DNA from: a virus
Virus record (IMG/VR): IMGVR_UViG_3300043568_000922
Coordinates: 1 to 39,415 of that record
Length of the DNA stretch: 39,415 bases
Reading direction: 5' to 3' (one strand)
Positions 20,893 through 29,104 of the stretch are shown here, piece after piece. The notes under the pieces are model-generated. The model was given only the letters and a program-made list of their open reading frames with translations, did no database searches and was not told the origin of the DNA. Each line of letters opens with the position of its first letter. Within the stretch, counting starts at the first letter, position 1. The position numbers and the translations under genes are program-made.

Positions 20893-21175
20893 TATTCCTC
20901 AATTCTTCAAAGACTTCCCATTCGATAACAGCAAGTCTGACTTTTCTATTTCCTTCACCAATAACAAGCATTAGTGCTGGGTTCTTAGATCTATCAACCT
21001 TTAAGGTATCTGTAACAATTTTTGCCCAGTTATCCTGGCTAATGGAAAATGATTTACTGTATTCTTTTACATCAACAACAAATTCATCATCACTACCATC
21101 AGCTTTTACCGCACCTCTGCCAGAATTTTTATGAGCCTTTAGACCTGCTCTTTTAAGTTCTGAACGTTCGCTCAC
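20876..21175 (-). CDS. Small PD-(D/E)XK nuclease-like protein (99 aa), GTG start
   Basis: The 99-aa protein has the size and order of small archaeal-type Holliday-junction endonucleases. It opens with a basic GLKAHKNSGRGAVKADGSDD segment. Then comes DEFVVDVKEYSKSFSIS, in which D-x-K is the catalytic pair of the PD-(D/E)XK fold. LMLVIGEGNRKVRLAVIEWE forms the following strands. It starts with GTG (21175), which overlaps the stop of the preceding gene (TAGTG), with an AAGGGGGG site upstream. A nuclease acting on recombination intermediates fits the neighbours, but this is motif-based. Confidence 0.6.
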   Translation of the reverse strand: MSERSELKRAGLKAHKNSGRGAVKADGSDDEFVVDVKEYSKSFSISQDNWAKIVTDTLKVDRSKNPALMLVIGEGNRKVRLAVIEWEVFEELRNNGNND

Positions 21176-21330
21176 TATGCCCCCCTTGTTAAAATAACTT
21201 CAGACATATGTCTATTTGAACAAAGCCAAGTTAGCTTCATATCTTCTCTATAAAATCTTGCAATTAACACTAATTGCTTGCATGAGTGACAAGAGAACTT
21301 TCCTCTGTACTCAGAAAAGTTTTTATACAT
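21175..21330 (-). CDS. Small zinc-ribbon-like protein (51 aa)
   Basis: This gene was recovered between RecA and the small nuclease. The ATG (21330) lies inside the last codons of recA (8-base overlap), and the TAG overlaps the GTG of the next gene. The product begins MYKNFSEYRGKFSCHSCKQL and carries CHSC (C14, C17) and a later C-S-N-R-H (C37, H41), a plausible zinc-binding set. It is small and basic. Its recombination-gene context suggests a nucleic-acid or protein adaptor; the role is unknown. Confidence 0.6.
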   Translation of the reverse strand: MYKNFSEYRGKFSCHSCKQLVLIARFYREDMKLTWLCSNRHMSEVILTRGA

Positions 21331-22336
21331 CTAGTTTTGCTTCTAAATCTAAAACTCTTTTAGGATCTTCTTTTAGCCACTCAATAACTTTTGCCCTACC
21401 CTGCAATCGCTCTTCTCCGATAGTGTACCAGGCTCCACCCTTTTGGATAGCACCAACAAGTTCTGCGGTATCAACTAGGTCTGCAATCTTATCTACACCC
21501 ATAGATCCTTCTCCATCAAAGTAAAAGTCATAAGAACCTGCAACAAATGCTGGACCAGTTTTGTTAAAGTCAACGTGCCAGTTAACTACACGACCAATCT
21601 TAGACTCAATAATCTTATCTCCTGAAACTATCTTACCCTTAATTGCCTGATTGTCAGATTCGCTTGACCATAACTTAACAATTGTGCTACTAAAGAATTT
21701 AACAGCGTGTCCACCAGTTGGTTGATGGGAGGCAAACATTGCACCAATATTATTTCTTTGTTGAGAAATTAAAACAAGCAAGGTTGGCTTGTCATTATTG
21801 TTTGCATAGTTAAGCATCTTTACTGCATTGGTCATATCTCTTGCCTCTGCACCAATCTGTTTAGTATTCTCTAGTTGCTTTAACTCTTCTGAATCTTTTT
21901 CAAAATAAATAGCAGGAAGAAGTGCAGAAATAGAGTCAACAATTAGAACGTCTACTCCAGCTTTCATAAGTTGGACTCCAACATCTACCATTTCATTCAT
22001 ACTTCTAGCATTTGAATAAATTAGTTGATCTACATCTACCCCAAGTTTTCTAGCCCACTCTGGGTCAAAAGATGCTTCTGCATCAATCCAAGCACAGACC
22101 TTTCCATCTTTTTGTGCATCTGCAATCATCTGCAAACAGAATGAAGACTTTCCTGCAGACTTGTTTCCCCAGATAAGAACTTGACGACCATATCCAAACC
22201 CACCTTTGAGAGCATTATTCAAACTAATACTTGGTGTCTTTTGTTTAGTTATCTCAATAGTATTCCCACTTGTAATCTTCTTACGCAACTTTGGATCTAA
22301 CTGAGATAAAAAATCATCTAAATCTATTTTACTCAT
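21323..22336 (-). CDS. recA: RecA-like recombinase
   Basis: The 337-aa protein keeps the RecA core. Walker A is GNKSAGKS (57-64), the catalytic region is AWIDAEASFDPEWARKLGVD (corresponding to E. coli E96), Walker B is VDVLIVDSIS, and the L2-like region is QQRNNIGAMFASHQPTGGHA. It ends soon after the core and lacks the usual acidic C-terminal tail of host RecA, which normally damps activity. Its job here is strand exchange in phage replication and repair. It overlaps the MazG-like gene by four bases and is followed by zinc and nuclease genes. Confidence 0.92.
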   Translation of the reverse strand: MSKIDLDDFLSQLDPKLRKKITSGNTIEITKQKTPSISLNNALKGGFGYGRQVLIWGNKSAGKSSFCLQMIADAQKDGKVCAWIDAEASFDPEWARKLGVDVDQLIYSNARSMNEMVDVGVQLMKAGVDVLIVDSISALLPAIYFEKDSEELKQLENTKQIGAEARDMTNAVKMLNYANNNDKPTLLVLISQQRNNIGAMFASHQPTGGHAVKFFSSTIVKLWSSESDNQAIKGKIVSGDKIIESKIGRVVNWHVDFNKTGPAFVAGSYDFYFDGEGSMGVDKIADLVDTAELVGAIQKGGAWYTIGEERLQGRAKVIEWLKEDPKRVLDLEAKLDV

Positions 22337-22659
22337 GCTAATACACCGTGCATCTTTGGACGTTCTGTATTTATCTTAGCCTTATTTTTTAAAGACTCTT
22401 CAAGAGACAATGATGTATATCCATCTCTAACTAAACCAGCATATAAATCTAAGACTCTAATAATAATGTCAGCTAGTTCTTCTACCACCTGATTATCGCC
22501 CTTCTCCTTGCGTATTGCTTCAAGCACCTCAGAGACCTCTGAGTGCACCATTGCAAGTTGCTTTAGATAAAAGATCGTTCCGTTATTGTCATCCCAGAAT
22601 CCCTTGTCTCTTGCATTTGCATGTAATACTGCTGCAAATTCATCAATAATAATAGCCAT
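22333..22659 (-). CDS. MazG-like nucleotide pyrophosphohydrolase
   Basis: The 108-aa protein has the metal-binding E-x2-E plus E-x2-D set of the all-alpha NTP pyrophosphatase family. E41 and E44 are in HSEVSEVLEA, and E61 and D64 are in EELADIIIRVLDL. Such enzymes cut a nucleoside triphosphate to the monophosphate and pyrophosphate, either to clean or to rebalance the nucleotide pool. It lies between the polymerase and RecA genes, overlapping RecA by 4 bases and starting one base after the polymerase stop. Which nucleotide it acts on cannot be told. Confidence 0.82.
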   Translation of the reverse strand: MAIIIDEFAAVLHANARDKGFWDDNNGTIFYLKQLAMVHSEVSEVLEAIRKEKGDNQVVEELADIIIRVLDLYAGLVRDGYTSLSLEESLKNKAKINTERPKMHGVLA

Positions 22660-25600
22660 TTATAATACTTCCTTCAATGTAATAGTTCCTTCTTTTGTTT
22701 CACCAAAATTAATCTTTGCTACTTTTCCAGGCTGGCACTTCATATATCCAGTAGAGAACATTGTTGGGAACACCATTGCAGCAGTCATTTCTCTTGAACT
22801 ATTGGCAACAATCATATTAGCCATTCTCTTTCCAGCTTTAGTAACTCTAGGAGTAAATGATAGCACAAAGTGTTCATCATTTGCAAATGGTATCTGCTTA
22901 TAATTTAAAAACTTTATAAGTGGATTTTCTTTATGCTCTTTTAGTTCATCAATTGGAATAGCCTCAGAAATTCTATTTGCACCTGCGAGAATTAAATAAG
23001 TTCTTCCTGGTTCAATCTTAGTTTCTTCATCATCAAAGATTCCAATAACGCCAGTTGAGTCCATAATTTCTACTCTTGACCAGCCCTTTCCACGCTTAAT
23101 ATTTTTTGCAATGCCAAGTAAGACAAATACTCCCTGTTCATCAAAGTCTTCTACAAGATCTATGTATGCATAGTAATGTTGAGGAACACTTGTATTTAAT
23201 TCTGGAAGATTTAGATATTCATAAAGATTTTCTCTAACCTTTACTTCATCTCTGGGATTATCTTCAAATGTTAAAGCACCAATAAGATCTAACGCTTCTA
23301 CTGCTCTTGAATTAATTCCACTGCCTTTTTTAATTGCAAAGTTTTTAAACTGCTCTTTAGAATCAAAAGGTCTGCCAGCAATAATCTTATTAGCAACTCC
23401 TTCTGATAGCCACTTAATTGCAGCAAGACCAAATCTAATCCCCTTACCCTCAATCTTAAAGTCTGCATCAGACTCATTGATGTGTGGAAGTTTTAAAGAC
23501 AGCCCCATACGTTTTGATTCAATTAAATACTCTGTACGAGTATCGCTATCTTTTTCACTCTTTAAAAGAGAAAACATAAACTCAATTGGATAATGATACT
23601 TTAACCAAGCAGTCCAATATGAGAGTGTTGAGTATGCAACAGCGTGAGACTTGTTAAACGAATAACCTGCGTGTGCTTCAAAGTCATGCCAAAGATCTTT
23701 TGCTCTAATACCAATATGCTTTTCTGCATTGTTAACAAACTTATCTTTAAAGATGTCAAATTCTTTAGCATCTTTTTTCTTACCAATAATCTTACGAACC
23801 TTATCAGCCTCAACCATGGTCATCCCACCAAGAACTACACAAGCTTGCATAACTTGCTCCTGATACAATACACAACCATAGGTATCTTTTAGATAGTCGT
23901 TCATAGACGGGTGAATATATTCAACCATTTCTCTACCGTGTTTACGAGCAATGTAAGACTTTCCAATCGTATTCATAGCACCTGGACGAACAAGGGCATT
24001 TGATGCAACAAGTTCATCGAAGTTACTAACTCTCATTTTAACCAAGAGGTTTGTATATGGAGTTGCTTCACACTGAAAAACACCCTTTGTACGCCCCTCA
24101 GAAAGCATCTCAAAGACTTTCTTGTCATTTAGAGGTATCTGCTTAAGGTTTATTTCTGTTCCGTGGCGTTCTTTAATTGTTTTAATAGTCTGGTCAATTA
24201 CAGTAAGAGTTTTTAGACCAAGTACGTCAAGTTTGATTAGACCAATCTCTGCAGCCTCTTCCATATCTACTGCAACTACTGGGATTCTTTCCTTGCTTCC
24301 TGGTGCAATTCGTGTTTCAAGTGGTGCATATTTAAAAATTGAATCTTTTGCAGTAACTACACCTGCAGCATGAATACCAGTTCCACGGATTCTTCCACGA
24401 AGTTGCTCTCCATATTTAACAATTTCAGGATACTTCATTCTAAACCATTGAGCATTAGTTGATCTTGTAAAATCATCCCAGCTATCCACTCCCTTAAGAA
24501 CTTTGTTAACATCATTAAGAGGAATGTTAAATGCTCTGGCAACATCTCTTACAACGCCCTTATCTTTAAATGCAAGGAATGTGGCAATAGATGCAACATT
24601 CTTGTACTCACGTTCAAGGTATGCCTTAACTTCATCTCTTCTATCATCTGCTATATCAGAATCAATGTCTGGGAAATCATCTCTATCTGGATTAATAAAA
24701 CGGAAAAACAAAAGACCATATTCAATTGGATCAATTTCTGTAATTCCCAATGCATAACAAACTAAAGAACCTGCTGCTGAACCACGACCTGGACCAACCA
24801 TGATGCCCTGATCTTTTGCCCAATTAAGCATATTATGAACAACCAAAAAATAGGGTGAGAAGTTTTTGCTTTTAATAACTTCAAGTTCTAGGTTTAATCT
24901 GTCTAGGTATTCTTTATTTTCAGAAAGACCTTTTAGAACTAGACCCCTGGAAGCAAGTGCAAGAAGTTCTTCATTAGGATTTTCTACCTTTATTGGAAGA
25001 AGGTCTAGATTACTCTTAATAGTATACTCTTCTACCTTGTTTGAAATCTCAACAGTATTTTCATAAATGTCTTCACGCTTAATACCTTGCTGTTGCATTG
25101 CTGATTTAATTTCTTCATAGGAAAGCAAGTGAATGTCAAAACTTCTAAAAGACATCATTCTATCTTCGCCATACAAATAATCAAGTCTTTTCATAGGGTC
25201 TTCAATCTTTGAAGCCTTGTCAAAAGTAGATTCCTTATTAAGCTTTGCATGAGTATTTAAAAGCAGCATCATTTCCTGAATTACCTTTTGACTCTTGTCA
25301 GAGTGGTGACAGTCAGGAGTTACTACTGGCTTAACATTATATGTATCTGCCATTTCCAAAAGTTCTTTATTTAATTCAGCAGGATTGTGTGGCATGACTT
25401 CTACATAAAAATCATCTCCAAAATTTTCTTTAAACCAAGTCATATGTTTTTTTGCAGCAGCATATTCTTTATGCTCAATTGCTTTTGCAAGAAGTCCACT
25501 CATACATGCTGATAAAACTATTACACCTTCTCTATACTTTGACAATATTTCAAAGTCAATTCTTGGCTTTCTGTAATATCCTTCAGTCCAAGCAAGTTCA

Positions 25601-25929
25601 TTAAGTTTATTTAAATTTTCTAAGCCCTTGTCATTTTTTGCAAGAAGAACAATATGATTATAAACCATATCAAGGGGTTCTGTTCTTTCAGACTTGTCTC
25701 TATTATCAAATCTATCTGCAGTTATATATCCTTCAATACCCAAAATTGGTTTAATGCCATTTGCTTTTGCAGCCCTGTACATAGGTCTGTGACCAGACAG
25801 AACGCCATGGTCAGTTATCGCAATTGCTAATAGCCCAATTTCAGAAGCACGTTTTGCATACTCTTCTGGAGTTGCAACCCCATCCATTAAGGAGTAGTGG
25901 GTATGAACGTGTAGTGGAACGTAAGTCAT
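22660..25929 (-). CDS. dnaE: DnaE-type DNA polymerase III alpha subunit with PHP domain
   Basis: The 1089-aa C-family polymerase begins with an intact PHP domain (about 1-210). Its metal ligands are all recognisable: HVH (near 8), D in SLMDG, H in TDHG, E in GIEGY, H in YNHIVLL, C in SACMSG, and the pair in TPDCHH. The palm has GPGRGSAAGSLVCYALG and the catalytic pair in FPDIDSD (about 416-423), with the third aspartate in IKLDVLGLK. Helix-hairpin-helix and an OB-like region follow (to about 1000). The complete PHP set suggests self-contained proofreading, as in mycobacterial DnaE1. It is preceded by a strong hairpin and an AAAGG ribosome site. Confidence 0.95.
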   Translation of the reverse strand: MTYVPLHVHTHYSLMDGVATPEEYAKRASEIGLLAIAITDHGVLSGHRPMYRAAKANGIKPILGIEGYITADRFDNRDKSERTEPLDMVYNHIVLLAKNDKGLENLNKLNELAWTEGYYRKPRIDFEILSKYREGVIVLSACMSGLLAKAIEHKEYAAAKKHMTWFKENFGDDFYVEVMPHNPAELNKELLEMADTYNVKPVVTPDCHHSDKSQKVIQEMMLLLNTHAKLNKESTFDKASKIEDPMKRLDYLYGEDRMMSFRSFDIHLLSYEEIKSAMQQQGIKREDIYENTVEISNKVEEYTIKSNLDLLPIKVENPNEELLALASRGLVLKGLSENKEYLDRLNLELEVIKSKNFSPYFLVVHNMLNWAKDQGIMVGPGRGSAAGSLVCYALGITEIDPIEYGLLFFRFINPDRDDFPDIDSDIADDRRDEVKAYLEREYKNVASIATFLAFKDKGVVRDVARAFNIPLNDVNKVLKGVDSWDDFTRSTNAQWFRMKYPEIVKYGEQLRGRIRGTGIHAAGVVTAKDSIFKYAPLETRIAPGSKERIPVVAVDMEEAAEIGLIKLDVLGLKTLTVIDQTIKTIKERHGTEINLKQIPLNDKKVFEMLSEGRTKGVFQCEATPYTNLLVKMRVSNFDELVASNALVRPGAMNTIGKSYIARKHGREMVEYIHPSMNDYLKDTYGCVLYQEQVMQACVVLGGMTMVEADKVRKIIGKKKDAKEFDIFKDKFVNNAEKHIGIRAKDLWHDFEAHAGYSFNKSHAVAYSTLSYWTAWLKYHYPIEFMFSLLKSEKDSDTRTEYLIESKRMGLSLKLPHINESDADFKIEGKGIRFGLAAIKWLSEGVANKIIAGRPFDSKEQFKNFAIKKGSGINSRAVEALDLIGALTFEDNPRDEVKVRENLYEYLNLPELNTSVPQHYYAYIDLVEDFDEQGVFVLLGIAKNIKRGKGWSRVEIMDSTGVIGIFDDEETKIEPGRTYLILAGANRISEAIPIDELKEHKENPLIKFLNYKQIPFANDEHFVLSFTPRVTKAGKRMANMIVANSSREMTAAMVFPTMFSTGYMKCQPGKVAKINFGETKEGTITLKEVL

Positions 25930-25950
25930 TTTAACCTTTCAGTTGTATAG

Positions 25951-25975
25951 GGTGGGGGAGTACTTCTCCCCCACC
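25951..25975 (-). terminator. Strong hairpin between gp32-like gene and dnaE
   Basis: A perfect 10-bp stem, GGTGGGGGAG / CTCCCCCACC, has a 5-base loop and lies in the short gap between the two genes. On the minus strand it is not followed by a T-run (it continues CCTATACAAC), so it may not terminate fully. Attenuation, partial termination that makes more gp32-like protein than polymerase, or mRNA stabilisation are all possible. Confidence 0.5.
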
Positions 25976-25979
25976 ACAA

Positions 25980-26630
25980 TTACCAATCTACAGAAGTAGA
26001 TACAGATGGATTGTCAAAGCCAAGATAGAAAGACTCTTGCTCAGCGTAAGGAACTTCCTTTACAACTACTTCAAGGTCTGGGATCTCGTACTTAGACCAA
26101 TCAAACTTTTCCTCATCCTGCTTAATTGGAATTAGAATATAGGTTGTCTCAGTTCCCTTACCATTTCGCTTTAGCTTCCATGTCATACTTGAAAGACTTT
26201 GCGAATCTTGAACATACTCACGAATTGTATCAAAGGTTGCAGACTTTGCAACACCCATGCTCCATACAGCAACATATGGATCATTTACACCATCATCAAC
26301 TAAAACATTGATGTAGAAACGTAGACGAGATCTCCAGCCAGCCTTCATATCTTTTCTGTGCATTTCACAACCAAAGCAACGACCTTCGCTTTCAGCAGAA
26401 CAAGCTGCCTTACGCTTATAATCTTTTGGATTTGTGTGCTCAGAAACGACAATGGCAAGACCATTCTTTTCGTCATAGCTTGGTGAATCTCCATCAAGTT
26501 CATTTACAAAACGAACGGATACACTCTGATTATCTTCTAGTTTAAGCCACGTTACTCGTGGACCATTATTTTCAAATTTTGGCTTATCTAGCATTGCTTC
26601 GATATTTTTTAGCCCTTTTACAATTGCCAT
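25980..26630 (-). CDS. gp32-like single-stranded DNA-binding protein
   Basis: The 216-aa protein resembles T4 gp32-type ssDNA-binding proteins in layout rather than bacterial SSB. The N-terminal part leads into VSVRFVNELD. A cysteine/histidine cluster, AACSAESEGRCFGCEMHRK (about 72-90), could hold a structural zinc. RSRLRFYINVLVDDG begins the OB core, and the protein ends in a polar tail. It lies between primase and polymerase, where a replication SSB is expected, and AGGAG is close to the ATG. It is the second ssDNA-binding protein of the window. Confidence 0.75.
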   Translation of the reverse strand: MAIVKGLKNIEAMLDKPKFENNGPRVTWLKLEDNQSVSVRFVNELDGDSPSYDEKNGLAIVVSEHTNPKDYKRKAACSAESEGRCFGCEMHRKDMKAGWRSRLRFYINVLVDDGVNDPYVAVWSMGVAKSATFDTIREYVQDSQSLSSMTWKLKRNGKGTETTYILIPIKQDEEKFDWSKYEIPDLEVVVKEVPYAEQESFYLGFDNPSVSTSVDW

Positions 26631-26670
26631 TTTTTCTCCTAATATTTTGTCCTATACATGGACAGTTGTT

Positions 26671-27624
26671 CTATTGTAACACATTAGCCACAAGATCGTC
26701 AAATTGTGACACAAACTTTTTTAATTCTTCATCTGATAATTCTGATACATCTTTTACTGATTCTGGCAGGATTGCATTTATTGCACTTGACCCAAGAATG
26801 TTTGATAGCTTTTTAGCCATCTCTCTTCCAGCATCATCGTTATCTCCTAAAATAATTACATTATTAAAATATTGTTTCAGTAGTTCTCTTTGTTTTCCTG
26901 AAACAGAAGCACCTAGAGTTGCTACAGCGTGTGCTCCCACTTGCTCTAAACGTATTGCATCAAATGATGACTCTACAACGAATACCTTATCAAATCTTTT
27001 TGCTCTAAACAAATTAAACATTGTCTTTGCTTTTGGAAGTCCTGGAGTATTCTTAAACTCTTTGCCCTCTACAGACCTGCCAACAAATCCTAAACACATT
27101 CCATCTGGCGAATGTACTGGTATTGTAACCATGTCTTGAGACTCAGAGTATCCAAGCAGATACCTTTCAACACTATCTTTTGTAATTCCTCTACCAAGGT
27201 AGTAGGATGCAGCTCTTTGTGAATTGAGTGCAGAAGTGTTTAATCTTTTAATTAATTCATTATCAAATTCAACAAAGTCTGGTTTCTTATTAAGCTTTGC
27301 CTCAATGCTTTCAACAAAATTAACATTCTCTGACTTAGAATCAATCATCCTTGCAGATTCAAAATATGATCTTTTAGTTACATGCATTATTACTTCAATA
27401 AGAGAATGAGATTCTTGACATCCAAAGCAATAGAATAATCCGCTTTCTTTTGAAATTTCTGCAGCAGGTGATCTATAATTATTATGATATGGACAAAAGA
27501 TTATAAAGTCAGATTCTACTTCATAGACTACATCAATACCTGCAGTTAGCAGACTTCTTCTGACTTGATCTTCTGAGTAGAAGTAGCCATTACTGGCTTG
27601 TTTTTGTCTATCCCTGATATACAC
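26671..27624 (-). CDS. dnaG-like: DnaG-like primase, short form
   Basis: The 317-aa primase lays down RNA primers. It has an N-terminal zinc finger, C44/H47 in CPYHN and C66/C69 in CFGC, as in DnaG. The TOPRIM domain has KVFVVESSFDAIRLEQVGAH and VIILGDNDDAGREMA, with the acidic residues that hold metals. At roughly half the length of DnaG it lacks the C-terminal helicase-interaction domain. The start is uncertain: a GTG at 27624 makes it overlap the upstream gene by 79 bases, and no good ribosome site or alternative ATG before the zinc finger is visible. Confidence 0.88.
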   Translation of the reverse strand: MYIRDRQKQASNGYFYSEDQVRRSLLTAGIDVVYEVESDFIIFCPYHNNYRSPAAEISKESGLFYCFGCQESHSLIEVIMHVTKRSYFESARMIDSKSENVNFVESIEAKLNKKPDFVEFDNELIKRLNTSALNSQRAASYYLGRGITKDSVERYLLGYSESQDMVTIPVHSPDGMCLGFVGRSVEGKEFKNTPGLPKAKTMFNLFRAKRFDKVFVVESSFDAIRLEQVGAHAVATLGASVSGKQRELLKQYFNNVIILGDNDDAGREMAKKLSNILGSSAINAILPESVKDVSELSDEELKKFVSQFDDLVANVLQ

Positions 27625-27857
27625 TCTGCTGTTCTCTTTCCTACATATACGCCGTATATTGATATTTCAAAATTAAATGTCTTACCATTATAACTAATTG
27701 TAAAGTCTGTGTCAATATCATATCTTGGAACATACCCATCAGATCTCATTCCAGCGACAATCATGCTGTAGTACTGTTCTTTAAGTCTTATGATGTGGGA
27801 ATCATCATAAATTTCACCATCTAGGCTAAATCTTTTTATTGACTTGTGAGCGTACAT
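27546..27857 (-). CDS. Hypothetical phage protein (103 aa)
   Basis: The 103-aa protein starts MYAHKSIKRFSLDGEIYDDS and has a beta-rich middle (DTDFTISYNGKTFNFEISIY). A Lys-rich C-terminal end follows, overlapping the primase gene. It has two cysteines but no known motif. The ATG sits seven bases after a TATAAT box with a TG in the extended -10 position and no Shine-Dalgarno, so it may be leaderless. The helicase gene ends 32 bases upstream, so this promoter could restart transcription for primase and polymerase. Confidence 0.55.
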   Translation of the reverse strand: MYAHKSIKRFSLDGEIYDDSHIIRLKEQYYSMIVAGMRSDGYVPRYDIDTDFTISYNGKTFNFEISIYGVYVGKRTAECISGIDKNKPVMATSTQKIKSEEVC

Positions 27858-27864
27858 ACCATCA

Positions 27865-27870
27865 ATTATA
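27865..27870 (-). promoter_or_regulatory. Extended -10 box before the primase operon
   Basis: On the minus strand, TGATATAAT (TATAAT at 27870-27865) is followed by seven bases and the ATG at 27857. No -35 at standard spacing is seen; a TTGAAT lies 21 bases away. The TGN extension can replace a -35. The geometry again implies a leaderless mRNA. Confidence 0.5.
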
Positions 27871-27889
27871 TCAATGGAATTAACCAGTT

Positions 27890-29104
27890 TTATTCAAAAT
27901 CCTTATAAATAAAGCGACCTGAGTCAAAGTCAATATCTACCATAAATTCTCCACAAAATCCGTGACGATTTTTTCTAAAGATACATTCAAGAATTGTACT
28001 TCCAGTCGCACGACCCAAAGCCAAAACCCAGTCAGCATCATATGCTAGCTGCTTTGACCAGGCTACTTGACCAAGTGAGGGGACACTATTCATGTCTGTA
28101 GCATCATCAGGGGTAGCGGAGGCAATTGCAACTATTGGAACTTGAGAAGAAATTGCAAGAACTTTTAATTCTCTAGAAATATTTTTAATTTTTACAACTT
28201 CGTTATCATTTCCTTGATTTGAATTCATCAACTGAATATAGTCAACAAATACAACATCTGGTGAGTACTGGTCTATCTTTCCTCTAATAACAGAAGGAGA
28301 TACATCTGCAAGACCATCATTAGAAATGATATAGAATGGTGGTCTATCTTTTAAATTTTGCTTAGCCCAATTTTCAAAGCCTTCAATATCAATCATACCT
28401 GCACTTAATTTTCTATGTGAGAAATATCCTTCAGCCATAATTGTGTAGACACGATTTCTAACTTCCTTCTCTGTCATTTCAAGAGAAACTATTAACGGTT
28501 TCTTGCCAGCTTTCCACGCTTGTACAGCCATAAAAATAGCGAGCCAAGACTTACCAATGGCAGGGTAAGCAAGAAGAATGCCAAATTGACCAGGAGCAAT
28601 GCCACCAGGTAGATAGTTATCAAAACCTGCCAAGTTCGTTCTAACGCCGTGTATACCTTTTTCACTTAACTCCTTAATGTTTATAAAGTGTGCAGAAGCA
28701 TCTTCTACATCTGTTGCATCAATATCTCTTACATCAGAACTAATTCTCTTAAGATCTGATGTTTTTGAAATTATCGAATTAAGAGCTTCAATTGGTTGAT
28801 GATCGTTTAATTGCTTTGCACTAGTCATCAATGCATTTCTTAAATGGTCTTCAAGAAATTGAGTTCTTAACTCTTCTAGATGATGCTTTGTTGTACCAAT
28901 TTCCCCTACTGGCTGAAAGTCTCTAAACTTTTCTACCAATAAAGACTGTGTTGGAACGGTAGAATTTTGCTCATAATAATTTTTTACAAAATCCCAAACA
29001 TCTTTATGTGTTCTAAATAGGGTATCTGGATTTGCTTGAAAAAGCACATGAATCTGTTTATCATTTAAAACTGCAGATAGTACTTTTGCTTCTAAATCAG
29101 ACAT
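27890..29104 (-). CDS. dnaB-like: DnaB-like replicative helicase
   Basis: The 404-aa protein is a RecA-fold hexameric helicase. The N-terminal helical region (1-110) corresponds to the DnaB N-domain. Walker A is PAIGKS (181-186), in the context LLAYPAIGKSWLAI, with Ala instead of the first Gly. Walker B is VVFVDYIQLMNS (about 272-283). Downstream AISSQVPIVAIAS and CIFRKNRHGFCG fit motifs H3 and H4, including the arginine finger region. It unwinds DNA at the fork and overlaps the small gene upstream by one base. Confidence 0.88.
   Translation of the reverse strand: MSDLEAKVLSAVLNDKQIHVLFQANPDTLFRTHKDVWDFVKNYYEQNSTVPTQSLLVEKFRDFQPVGEIGTTKHHLEELRTQFLEDHLRNALMTSAKQLNDHQPIEALNSIISKTSDLKRISSDVRDIDATDVEDASAHFINIKELSEKGIHGVRTNLAGFDNYLPGGIAPGQFGILLAYPAIGKSWLAIFMAVQAWKAGKKPLIVSLEMTEKEVRNRVYTIMAEGYFSHRKLSAGMIDIEGFENWAKQNLKDRPPFYIISNDGLADVSPSVIRGKIDQYSPDVVFVDYIQLMNSNQGNDNEVVKIKNISRELKVLAISSQVPIVAIASATPDDATDMNSVPSLGQVAWSKQLAYDADWVLALGRATGSTILECIFRKNRHGFCGEFMVDIDFDSGRFIYKDFE

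Noticed and set aside
13828-22659. Idea that IMPDH/GMPR plus MazG-like genes mark a 2-aminoadenine (Z-DNA) genome
   Set aside because: That pathway needs a PurZ-type adenylosuccinate synthase and usually DatZ plus a PolA-family DpoZ. None is in the window, and the polymerase is DnaE-type. The idea would only be revived if such genes lie outside the window.
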